From positions 49,117 to 113,116 of the forward strand of contig WRFE01000001.1 of the NCBI GenBank assembly GCA_009778965.1: a stretch of DNA of 64,000 nt. The letters are read 5' to 3'. Position numbers and translations under genes: made by a program. The notes below the pieces were generated by a model. That model worked only from the letters and a program-made list of their open reading frames with translations, made no database searches and was not told the DNA's origin. The number at the start of each line of letters is the position of its first letter. Position 1 is the stretch's first letter. Below are positions 52,473 through 60,333 of this stretch, piece after piece. Origin of the DNA: Candidatus Endomicrobium labiotermitis (GTDB lineage Bacteria; Elusimicrobiota; Endomicrobiia; Endomicrobiales; Endomicrobiaceae).

Positions 52473-53504
52473 ATGGAAATAAAAGTTTTAGGTTCCGGCT
52501 GCGCAAAATGCAACGCCCTTATGAAGATGGTTAGCGAGACAATAAAAGAATCAGATACAAAGGCCGATATAGAAAAGATTGAAGATATAAACAAAATTAT
52601 ATCTTACGGCGTTATGAACACGCCTGCTTTGGTTATAAATAACAAAGTAGTTCTTTCAGGCAGGCTTCCTGCTAAAAAAGAGTTAACAGAATTAATCGCC
52701 GCAAATAATAAGGATGATATTAAAGAAATGGTAAAGCAGCGGTACAATGACGCGGTTTCCTCAAAAGCAGTAAAAAGCTGCTGCGGCTCTGATGCCTGTT
52801 GCGGATCCGATAATAAAATATACAGCATAATGAATGAAGATTACAGCCGGTTAAACGGTTATATGCCTGATGCTGATTTGGGATTCGGATGCGGATTGCC
52901 TACGAAATATGCCGGAATAAAACCCGGAAATACCGTTGTAGATTTGGGCTCCGGAGCCGGGAATGATTGTTTTGTCGCTTTGGCTGAAACTGCTGAAAGC
53001 GGACATGTTATAGGAATTGATTTTGCCCCGGAAATGATAGCCAAGGCTAAAAAAAACGCCGAAAAACTCGGCGCAAAAAACATAGAATTCCGGCAAGGCG
53101 ATATTGAGAATATGCCTGTTGACAGCAATTCGGCGGATGTCGTAATCAGTAATTGCGTTCTTAATTTACTTCCCAAGAAAGACAAAATTTTCCATGAAAT
53201 AAGCCGGGTATTAAAAACCGGAGGACATTTTTGCGTTTCTGACATTGTGCTTGAAGGAAAACTTCCTTCAGTTTTAAAAAATGCCGCTGAAATGTATGCT
53301 GGGTGCGTGGCAGGCGCAATACAAAAAAACGATTATATAAATAAAATATTAAAAGCCGGTTTCAAAGATGTAAAAGTAGTTAAAGAACATAAAATAACAA
53401 TTCCGGATGAAATTCTTTTAAATTATTTGGATTCAAAATCTCTGGAAAAGTTTAAAAACGGAGATTCTGCCGTTTTATCTGTTACCGTAACAGGAGTCAA
53501 ATAA
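52473..53504 (+). CDS. arsM: Thioredoxin-like / ArsM arsenite methyltransferase fusion
   Basis: This 343-aa protein joins two domains. Residues 1-75 are a small thioredoxin-like redox-disulfide domain (MEIKVLGSGCAKCNALMK, with CxxC). A Cys-rich linker (SCCGSDACCGSD) leads to a SAM methyltransferase (about 115-343) with VVDLGSGAGNDCFVAL. The arsenic-binding cysteines can be placed at CCGS, NCVLNLLP and AGCVAG. ArsM methylates As(III) using thiol reductants, so a fused thiol domain makes functional sense. AAGGAG precedes the ATG. Confidence 0.9.
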   Translation: MEIKVLGSGCAKCNALMKMVSETIKESDTKADIEKIEDINKIISYGVMNTPALVINNKVVLSGRLPAKKELTELIAANNKDDIKEMVKQRYNDAVSSKAVKSCCGSDACCGSDNKIYSIMNEDYSRLNGYMPDADLGFGCGLPTKYAGIKPGNTVVDLGSGAGNDCFVALAETAESGHVIGIDFAPEMIAKAKKNAEKLGAKNIEFRQGDIENMPVDSNSADVVISNCVLNLLPKKDKIFHEISRVLKTGGHFCVSDIVLEGKLPSVLKNAAEMYAGCVAGAIQKNDYINKILKAGFKDVKVVKEHKITIPDEILLNYLDSKSLEKFKNGDSAVLSVTVTGVK

Positions 53505-53505
53505 A

Positions 53506-54651
53506 ATGTCTTTTTTTAAAGAAGAATGGAAGAGATTATTAGTTTATATTACAGCTTTTCTGATAATCTATCACCTGCCTATAGGCAGCAAACAGTTTGA
53601 CAGCGCGGTTTTAAATTCAATAGCCTCATTAAACGCATATTTTAAAGAACACTTTCTGTTCGGATTATTTCCGGCTATGTTTATTGCCGGCGCGTTAAGC
53701 GTATTTTTAAAATCAAACGAAATTATAAAGTATATGGGCGCGAAAGCAAACAAATTTGTCGCTTATTTGTTCGCGTCTGTTTCGGGTCTGTCTCTGACAG
53801 TTTGTTCCTGCACGGTTATGCCATTATTTGCCGGCATTTACAAAATGGGCGCCGGACTGGGACCTGCAGTCACATTTTTATTTGCCGCGCCCGCGATAAA
53901 CCTTGTCGCCCTGACAATGACGACAAGCGTTCTGGGTTTGCAAATCGGCATAGCAAGAGCGGTAATGTCGGTATTTTTTAGCTTTTTTGTCGGTATTTTT
54001 ATGGCGTTTGTTTTCAGAAAAGAAGAAGTAAAAAGAATTGAATCCATAACTGTCTGCGACTCCGGCGACTCGCAAAAACCTTTTTCTGTCAATTTGATGT
54101 TTTTCGCTTCAATGATAGCATTGTTTGTATTCGCCAAACTGCATTCCGCGGCTATGTTTTCAAACATACTTTTAATTTTTTCCGCCGTACTTTTAATTTT
54201 CATACTTGCAAAATACTTTAAAAAAGACGATTACGATATTTGGTTTACTTCAACGTTTGAATATATTAAAAAAATGGTTCCGCTTTTGACGATAGGTATT
54301 GCCGCGTCAGCTTTTTTAATGGGATTCGACGGAAAAGAAGGCATTATACCCGCTTCTTATATTAGCACCGTTGTCGGCGGCAACGGACTTAAAGCGACTT
54401 TTATATCTTCTTTTTTTGGCGCGTTTATGTATTTTTGCACTTTAATAGAAGTGCCTATAGTGCAGGGTTTTATGAATAACGGTATGGGAAAAGGACCCGC
54501 TCTTGCCTTGCTTCTTGCGGGACCTGCCTTGTCGTTGCCTAATATGCTTTTAATAAGAAGCGTACTCGGCAATAAAAAAACTGCGGTTTATGTGGGAACC
54601 GTAATTATTCTTGCAACAGTAACAGGTTATGTGTTCGGAAATTTTTTCTGA
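53506..54651 (+). CDS. arsP: ArsP-like permease (DUF318/ArsP_1)
   Basis: This 381-aa membrane protein has 8-10 helices. Signatures are FPAMFIAGALSVFLKS, LTVCSCTVMPLFAGIYKMGAG, LFAAPAINLVALTMT and GPALALLLAGPALSLPNMLL. The family exports organoarsenicals or arsenite. One base separates it from the ArsM fusion, so the two are co-translated. It likely exports methylated arsenic produced by ArsM. Confidence 0.9.
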   Translation: MSFFKEEWKRLLVYITAFLIIYHLPIGSKQFDSAVLNSIASLNAYFKEHFLFGLFPAMFIAGALSVFLKSNEIIKYMGAKANKFVAYLFASVSGLSLTVCSCTVMPLFAGIYKMGAGLGPAVTFLFAAPAINLVALTMTTSVLGLQIGIARAVMSVFFSFFVGIFMAFVFRKEEVKRIESITVCDSGDSQKPFSVNLMFFASMIALFVFAKLHSAAMFSNILLIFSAVLLIFILAKYFKKDDYDIWFTSTFEYIKKMVPLLTIGIAASAFLMGFDGKEGIIPASYISTVVGGNGLKATFISSFFGAFMYFCTLIEVPIVQGFMNNGMGKGPALALLLAGPALSLPNMLLIRSVLGNKKTAVYVGTVIILATVTGYVFGNFF

Positions 54652-54664
54652 GGAATTAAGGAAC

Positions 54665-54775
54665 AGATTGCGGGTCAAGCCCGCAATGACGACAACAGCA
54701 GTGTTGTCACACTGCGCGAAGTCAAAAAAGGCAGATGTTTCGGTTTCGCAACTACGTTGCTTCGCTCAACATGAC
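54665..54775. repeat. Type A half-element and degenerate type C element
   Basis: AGATTGCGGGTCAAGCCCGC then AATGAC ends at 54690. GTCACACTGCGCGAAGTC at 54706 to TTCGCTCAACATGAC at 54775 is a 70-bp type C copy that has lost most of its left hairpin. Confidence 0.75.
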
Positions 54776-54801
54776 AATACTAGATAATAAGGATGATTGA
54801 C

Positions 54802-54996
54802 ATGAATTGTCAAAATGTAAAAGAATGTGCTTGTCCCAAAACGTCTTGCCCTAATCACAAGAAATGCTGCGCCTGCGTTATAAAACACAGAGAAACAGAC
54901 AGCCTGCCTTTTTGTCTGTTTTTAAATAACGACGGCGACAAAAGCGTTTCCAATTATTACAGTAAATTGAAAGAACGATTTGAGAAAAGCAATTAG
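54802..54996 (+). CDS. Small Cys-rich protein (DUF6485-like)
   Basis: This 64-aa protein has seven Cys in its first 30 residues in a zinc-ribbon-like array: MNCQNVKECACPKTSCPNHK then CCACVIKH. LPFCLFL adds another. This pattern resembles small DUF6485 proteins of anaerobes. The ATG at 54802 is better spaced from AAGG than the one at 54793. It follows the arsenic genes and precedes a strong terminator. It may bind metal. Confidence 0.7.
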   Translation: MNCQNVKECACPKTSCPNHKKCCACVIKHRETDSLPFCLFLNNDGDKSVSNYYSKLKERFEKSN

Positions 54997-55008
54997 AGTA
55001 GTATTATT

Positions 55009-55034
55009 AGATTGCGGATCAAGTCCGCAATGAC
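55009..55034. repeat. Type A half-element
   Basis: AGATTGCGGATCAAGTCCGC then AATGAC, a right half with stem TTGCGGA/TCCGCAA, between the Cys-rich gene and its terminator. Confidence 0.7.
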
Positions 55035-55045
55035 GACATAAACAG

Positions 55046-55093
55046 AACAGGAGTCTTTGCCGTGTTTGGCAAAAAACTCCTGTTTTTGTTTTA
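55046..55093 (+). terminator. Rho-independent terminator after the ars region
   Basis: AACAGGAGT pairs with ACTCCTGTT and the inner TTTGCC pairs with GGCAAA around a six-base loop. TTTTGTTTT follows on the plus strand. It ends the plus-strand run from arsR to the Cys-rich gene. Confidence 0.88.
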
Positions 55094-55128
55094 TGTATTT
55101 TTTGCTAAGGATTATATTAAAAGGATAG

Positions 55129-55322
55129 AGTGCTCACCATCTCGCACCCGTCGCCAAGCTTGTGCTCCTTATTCGTCGCACGGCGACTGACGCTTGCGAC
55201 GATAAAACACAATTTTGCAAAGGATTTTGAGTTTAGACAAGGAAGAAACAAGGGAAGTTTGCGCGCAAAGGCAAATGACCGAAGTTTCTGACGCTGTATA
55301 AACTCAAAAGACACAGCAAATT
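55129..55322. repeat. Type E module and an adjacent inverted repeat
   Basis: 55129-55188 is an E module (GTGCTCACCATCTCGCACCC to TTATTCGTCGCACGGCGAC). A separate inverted repeat follows: TTTTGAGTTTA at 55225-55235 and TAAACTCAAAA at 55299-55309. No gene is supported in the gap. Confidence 0.65.
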
Positions 55323-55872
55323 AGCAGTTTACTTTATCAAGTCGCCCTGTTTCAGGATCAATTACCAATCCGTTTACGGTTATACCCTCAGGAAGCAACG
55401 GATGATTTTTTATAATTTTGACTGTTTCTACAACGGATTCTTCAACGCTGTCAAAGCCTTTAAGCCATTTATTTATATCAACACCGCAGCAATTTATAAA
55501 ATCAAGTTTTTCCTTTCCGATATTTCTGTCCGTCATTTTACCGGTAAGCTTTGAAGCATCCATACCCTGCACGCCGCAATCATAGTGGGCTATTACCAAA
55601 ATTTCTTCCACGCCAAGCGCGTATATGGCAATCAAAAGACTGCGCATTACGCTGCCAAACGGATGAGTAATAATTGCGCCGGCATTTGTTATTATTTTGG
55701 CGTCTCCGTTTTTCAAGTTCAAAGCCGCGGGTAAAAGTTTGGTTAAACGCGCGTCCATGCATGAAAGTATAGCAAGCTTTTTATTTGGATACTTTGCTAT
55801 CGGATATGCTTCATAGCGCTTTTCCTCAACAAATTTTTTGTTAAACTCTAATATTTCTTCTAAGTTTGACAA
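55321..55872 (-). CDS. Beta-carbonic anhydrase
   Basis: This 183-aa enzyme has the zinc ligands Cys in SCMDARLTKLLP (with the Asp/Arg dyad) and HYDCG in VIAHYDCGVQGMD. TNAGAIITHPFGSVMRSLL is a family block. It hydrates CO2 to bicarbonate in the cytoplasm. The SCMDARL form places it in the short beta class (like Rv1284). It is complete. Confidence 0.92.
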   Translation of the reverse strand: MSNLEEILEFNKKFVEEKRYEAYPIAKYPNKKLAILSCMDARLTKLLPAALNLKNGDAKIITNAGAIITHPFGSVMRSLLIAIYALGVEEILVIAHYDCGVQGMDASKLTGKMTDRNIGKEKLDFINCCGVDINKWLKGFDSVEESVVETVKIIKNHPLLPEGITVNGLVIDPETGRLDKVNC

Positions 55873-55924
55873 GATACTCCCCCTTGAAAACTATAAATTT
55901 TAAATCCATTTTTCTTAATAAAAC

Positions 55925-56455
55925 CTACTTCCTTTCATAAATCCCGGTAAGAGTTATCTCGCCAAGCGAGTGCGACTTAACCGCTTCCTCTACCTCATAC
56001 GGTTTCATATCAGGACTTAATTCTATTTCTTCAGTATTCAGCGCATATACGGTAAAATTGTAGCGATGTTTTCCGTGTCCCGGCGGCGGGCACGGTCCGT
56101 CATATCCCGGAGCGCCCCAGCTCGTGGTAATTTCTCTGGCAGGACTTGCGAACTTTGCGCCCTTTTTTATGCCTATCGCAGTTACAGGTATATCAACTAC
56201 AATCCAGTGATACCAACCATGTTCCACCGGAGCGTCAGGGTCATGAACTATTAACGCCAGACTTTTTGCTCCTTCAGGAGCTTTGCCCCACTCTAAATCC
56301 GGAGAAATATTTTTTCCGCCGCATTTATCGCTTGCCTGTTCAATTGACATAAATGAATTATCGCGTATGGTTTTACTATAAAGATCAAATGCCATTGCCT
56401 CGGTATTTGCAAAAATAAACATTCCTGTAAATATTACCGCAAAAATCTTTTTCAT
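55925..56455 (-). CDS. YbhB/YbcL-type PEBP protein, secreted
   Basis: This 176-aa protein has a signal peptide (about residues 1-22). The phosphatidylethanolamine-binding motifs are VHDPDAPVEHGWYHWIV and GPCPPPGHGKHRYNFTVYAL. LEWGKAPEGAKSLAL is conserved. The bacterial family's ligand and role are mostly unknown. It lies 20 bases upstream of a P-type ATPase stop, in the same direction. Confidence 0.9.
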   Translation of the reverse strand: MKKIFAVIFTGMFIFANTEAMAFDLYSKTIRDNSFMSIEQASDKCGGKNISPDLEWGKAPEGAKSLALIVHDPDAPVEHGWYHWIVVDIPVTAIGIKKGAKFASPAREITTSWGAPGYDGPCPPPGHGKHRYNFTVYALNTEEIELSPDMKPYEVEEAVKSHSLGEITLTGIYERK

Positions 56456-56474
56456 GGTTAATCATACCTCATTT

Positions 56475-59123
56475 TTATTTTTTCATGCCGCTTTTTCTTA
56501 TAAGCTGCAAAGAAATTTTCCAGATTTCAACAAATATCAAAGGGAAAATCGACAAAAATGCCGCGATAATCCAATGCGTTAAACTTATTCCGACAAGATA
56601 AAAAATATCCGTTACGGACTCTACAAGAACTACCCCTACCATTATCGCGACTGAAAGCATAGCGCCCCAAAACAGCGGTTTGTTTGAGAACCAGCCTATT
56701 TGAAAAATAGATTTATCTATGCTTCTGACGTTAAAGACGTGCACAACGGAAGAAAGGCCTAAAATCAAAAATGCCATGGTCTGCCCGACTTCATGAGACG
56801 GCGCTATACCGCCGGCGCTGATAGTGACGAATTTACCTATATAAAAACCTACAAAAACCACAATACTGCACACTACCGACATCACGGCTATTCTAAGACC
56901 GTAACCTTCCGCAAACACGCTGCTTTTTATAGGTATAGGTTTTTTATCCATTATATCTTCTTCGGCTTTTTCCCTGCTAAGCATAAACGCAGGTATGCCG
57001 TCAGCCACGGTGTTAACAAACAATAAATGTATCGCGGTTACGGGAAGCCCCCAATTAAAGGCAAAAGCGGTAATCATTATTATTATTTCGGAAATATTAC
57101 AGGTTAAAAGAAGATAAACCGTTTTCCTTATATTGTCATAAGCTTTTCTTCCTTCTTTTACCGCCGCTACAATAGTAGAAAAATTATCATCAGTCAAAAC
57201 TATAGCCGCCGCGCTTTTGGCAACATCGGTGCCGGTTATACCCATAGCCGTGCCTACATCCGCGGCTTTTAAGGCAGGCGCGTCATTTACGCCGTCACCG
57301 GTCATGGCAACTATTTCATTATTTGCTTTCCAGGCACGGACTATTCTTATTTTATCTTCAGGGCTGACTCTCGCGTAAACAGCGTACTGCCTGACGTTTT
57401 GAGTAAGTTCTTCATCCGTTAAGACGCTAAGCTCTTCCCCTGTTATGGTTTTGTCGCCTTCTTCAAGTATTCCTATTTCAGCGGCAATAGCCGAAGCGGT
57501 TATGGCATGGTCGCCGGTTATCATTACCGTTTTTATTCCCGCTTTTTTTGCGTAAGCAACAGACTGAACGCTTTCGGGTCTTGGCGGATCTATCATTCCT
57601 ATAAGACCTACAAACTTCAAATCTCTTTCCAAATCCTCAGCGCCTAAATCTTTGGGAAGTTCATCATAATATCTTTCGGCAACGGCTATAACTCTTAACG
57701 CCTTTCCCGCAAACTCATCGTGAACTCTCATTATTTCTTCTTTAGTCGCGCCTGCCGTAATAGGAATTCTGTCCACCGCGCCTTTGGTTATTGAAATATA
57801 ACCGCCGGTATCAAGATGATGAACGGTAGTCATCAGCTTTCTTTCGGAATCAAACGGTATTTCAAAAACTCTGGGAAATTTTGCAAGCAATTCTTCTTTG
57901 CTCTTGCCTTTTTCCTGCAAAAGGCGTATTATCGCGGTTTCAGTAGGATCCCCGATAACTTTTTCCTGATCATCTTCGGTTTTTTCTATGGAAGCGTTAT
58001 TGCAAAGACTTAATATCGTGAGAAGATATTCTTCAACACTGCCAAATTCATCATCCGTATTTTTAGGTTCGTTTCCTACACCCCAAACGGCTTTTATTGT
58101 CATCTTGTTTTGCGTAAGAGTACCGGTTTTATCGGAACATATAACGGACGTATTGCCAAGTGTTTCTACCGCGTTTATTTTTCGCACCACGGCATTTCTT
58201 TTTGCCATATTCTGAATACCGTATACCAAAGTCAGCGTAACTATAATCATTAGGGTTTCAGGCACAGCGGCGACAGCCAAAGCAACCGCAAGCATAAACA
58301 TATCCATAAGCTTCTCGCCGCGCATAACGCCCATAACAAAAAATGTCACTGCCGACAATAAAGCTACAACCGTCATAAATTTGCCGATATATAAAAGCCT
58401 TTTCTGCAAAGGAGTTTTAGTTTTTTTTGTTGAACTTAAAAGTTCTGCTATCTTTCCGACTTCCGTGTCCATTCCGGTAGCGACTACAACCGCGACAGTC
58501 CTGCCGTTTGTTATAAGACAGCTTGAAAACAGCATATTCAGCCTGTCGCCTACAGGAGCGTTCTCTTCAATTTCAGCGTCAGCATCTTTTTCAACGGGAA
58601 CGCTTTCGCCGGTTAAAATCGCTTCGTCAACTTTCAAGCCCGCGGCTGTTATTATTCTCGCGTCAGCCGGAATTTTATCGCCCGCGCCAAGCACAAGTAT
58701 ATCACCCGGCACAAGCTGTTTAACATCAATCTTTTCTTTGGAACCGTTTCTTATAACAACGGTTATATCGGCATTCATTTTCTTAAGAGCTTCAAGAGCT
58801 TTTTCCGCGCCAAGCTCCTGACGTAAACTTAGTATGGAGTTTATTATGACAATGGACATAATTACTATAACTTCCGTGTAGCCGTGTCCTTCTTTTATAG
58901 CCATAAAAAGCGAAATTGCCGCGGCTATTATAAGAATTATTATAGGCAGATCTGATATGGAGCGAAGTACTTTCGCAAGAATACTTTCTTTTTTCTCTTC
59001 TTCAAATTCATTCAAGCCTTTTTGCTGCTGTATCTCGGCTACCTGAATGTCTGTAAGACCTTTGTGCGGGTCTGTAAATAAAGCTTTAAAAATGTCTTCA
59101 AGCTTTTCCTGCGTCCATTTCAT
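56475..59123 (-). CDS. Cation-transporting P-type ATPase (P2A, Ca2+-type), copy 1
   Basis: This 882-aa pump has the N-terminal cation-ATPase domain (about 1-75), TGESVPVEK in the A domain, phosphorylated Asp in CSDKTGTLTQNKM, and TGDGVNDAPALKAADVG. Ten helices are expected. Likely Ca2+ ligands include Glu in AVPETL (M4), Asn/Glu in NISE (M5) and Asp in NTVADGIPA (M6). About three-quarters of residues match copy 2 at 60334-62961, so the pair arose by duplication. Ca2+ is favoured, Mn2+ is possible. Confidence 0.9.
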   Translation of the reverse strand: MKWTQEKLEDIFKALFTDPHKGLTDIQVAEIQQQKGLNEFEEEKKESILAKVLRSISDLPIIILIIAAAISLFMAIKEGHGYTEVIVIMSIVIINSILSLRQELGAEKALEALKKMNADITVVIRNGSKEKIDVKQLVPGDILVLGAGDKIPADARIITAAGLKVDEAILTGESVPVEKDADAEIEENAPVGDRLNMLFSSCLITNGRTVAVVVATGMDTEVGKIAELLSSTKKTKTPLQKRLLYIGKFMTVVALLSAVTFFVMGVMRGEKLMDMFMLAVALAVAAVPETLMIIVTLTLVYGIQNMAKRNAVVRKINAVETLGNTSVICSDKTGTLTQNKMTIKAVWGVGNEPKNTDDEFGSVEEYLLTILSLCNNASIEKTEDDQEKVIGDPTETAIIRLLQEKGKSKEELLAKFPRVFEIPFDSERKLMTTVHHLDTGGYISITKGAVDRIPITAGATKEEIMRVHDEFAGKALRVIAVAERYYDELPKDLGAEDLERDLKFVGLIGMIDPPRPESVQSVAYAKKAGIKTVMITGDHAITASAIAAEIGILEEGDKTITGEELSVLTDEELTQNVRQYAVYARVSPEDKIRIVRAWKANNEIVAMTGDGVNDAPALKAADVGTAMGITGTDVAKSAAAIVLTDDNFSTIVAAVKEGRKAYDNIRKTVYLLLTCNISEIIIMITAFAFNWGLPVTAIHLLFVNTVADGIPAFMLSREKAEEDIMDKKPIPIKSSVFAEGYGLRIAVMSVVCSIVVFVGFYIGKFVTISAGGIAPSHEVGQTMAFLILGLSSVVHVFNVRSIDKSIFQIGWFSNKPLFWGAMLSVAIMVGVVLVESVTDIFYLVGISLTHWIIAAFLSIFPLIFVEIWKISLQLIRKSGMKK

Positions 59124-59167
59124 GACTGTACCTCTCTATATTTAATTTATTTATCAATTTTTCGGTT

Positions 59168-59312
59168 GTCATGTTGAGCGAAGCAACGTAGTTGCGTAGT
59201 CGAAACATCTGCCTTTTAACTGCAGTTCCGGGGCGCTCACATCTCGCGCCCGTCGCAGACTCGTGCTCCTTATTCGTCGCACTGCGACACCTTCGACTTC
59301 GCTCAGGGTGAC
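59168..59312. repeat. Type C element with a type E module inserted at its centre
   Basis: GTCATGTTGAGCGAAGCAAC to CATCTGCC and TCGCTCAGGGTGAC are the two halves of one type C unit. The E module (about 59232-59288, GCGCTCACATCTCGCGCCCG to TTATTCGTCGCACTGCGAC) sits between them. The GIY-YIG ORF splits the 34491 copy at the same central place. Confidence 0.85.
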
Positions 59313-59362
59313 AAAATTGTCTTTTAGTTGTTTTTTATATATGTTTTGTAAAAAAAGACAAA

Positions 59363-59393
59363 GAAAAAAATCGCAAGCGTAATTACGCTTACC
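59363..59393 (-). terminator. Terminator of the SDR gene
   Basis: AAGCGTAATTACGCTT (59375-59390) is a perfect palindrome forming a 6-bp hairpin. On the minus strand GCGATTTTTTTC follows it. It lies about 60 bases after the SDR stop. Confidence 0.65.
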
Positions 59394-59449
59394 ATTTTGA
59401 CTGTCTATTATAGCAAATCTCCAAAAAAACAGCTAACTTCTTGTTTTTT

Positions 59450-60175
59450 CTAAAAATACCGGTAAAACCAATAAGGCAAAATCTTCATTGCCCAAGCTAT
59501 AAACCGCCAGCGTTTTGTTATATATGTATATGGCTTTTTCTTATCAATAGCGGCTGCTATCTGTTTGACTGCCTTATCCACAGGCGCTACCCAAAATAGA
59601 CCCTCATCCCCATCCCCTACGCCTTTAGCAAGCGCCGTGTCTACAAAACCGGGAATCAGGTTACAAACTGCTATATTTGCTTTTTCTTTAAAGTTCTTAA
59701 TACGCAAACCTTCAAGATAGTTGCTTACATAAGCCTTGCTGGCATAATAGGAAGGAGCCGACCAGCCGCCTCGTAAAGACGCAATACTTGATATTGCCGC
59801 CAAAGTACCGCCGCTCTTGCTTTTAAGATAATTATAAGAAGCAACAGCATAATCTGTAAAACCGAAAACATTGGTATTAACGGTTTTTAGTTCAAAATCC
59901 GCTTTAAGCTCTATATTGTTTTCTCCGAAACCGGCGCAAATAATAATAATGTCTATGCGTCCAATTTCTTTATCAGCCTGATCTATAACCTGCGAAGCTT
60001 TGCCCGCAGTAATGTCATTTATAAAAGTAAAAACTTTATCCGGCGATTTTTCCTTAAGCGAAGCAAGCAAATCCGTGCGGCGGCCTGTAACTGCCACTTT
60101 ACAGCCTTTTTCCAAATAATATAACGCAAGCCCTCTGCCTATACCGGATGTCGCGCCTATTATCAAAACATTCAT
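59450..60175 (-). CDS. Short-chain dehydrogenase/reductase
   Basis: This 241-aa SDR has IIGATSGIGRGLAL, ICAGFGENN, the catalytic Ser in AAISSIASLRGG and Tyr/Lys in YYASKAYVSNYLEGL. It ends with a basic/aromatic tail (RWRFIAWAMKILPYWFYRYF) that could lie against the membrane. This resembles SDRs acting on lipids or sugars rather than FabG. It sits between two duplicated P-type ATPase genes. Substrate unknown. Confidence 0.85.
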   Translation of the reverse strand: MNVLIIGATSGIGRGLALYYLEKGCKVAVTGRRTDLLASLKEKSPDKVFTFINDITAGKASQVIDQADKEIGRIDIIIICAGFGENNIELKADFELKTVNTNVFGFTDYAVASYNYLKSKSGGTLAAISSIASLRGGWSAPSYYASKAYVSNYLEGLRIKNFKEKANIAVCNLIPGFVDTALAKGVGDGDEGLFWVAPVDKAVKQIAAAIDKKKPYTYITKRWRFIAWAMKILPYWFYRYF

Positions 60176-60227
60176 TGCATACCTCTGTTATTTTATTTCG
60201 GATTTTTCCCTTAATGACTAGCGACGT

Positions 60228-60293
60228 GTCATGCCGAACTTGTTTCGGCATCGTGCCATTAATTTTTAGACCCTGAAACAAGTTCAGGGTGAC
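60228..60293. repeat. Chimeric GTCA...TGAC element
   Basis: Left hairpin GTCATGCCGAACTTGTTTCG then GCAT; right hairpin ACCCTGAAACAAGTTCAGGG then TGAC. The two stems are different in sequence but each is self-complementary. Length 66 bp. Confidence 0.75.
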
Positions 60294-60333
60294 ACATTAA
60301 AAATTTAACAACATATAAAGAGATAATTCCATT

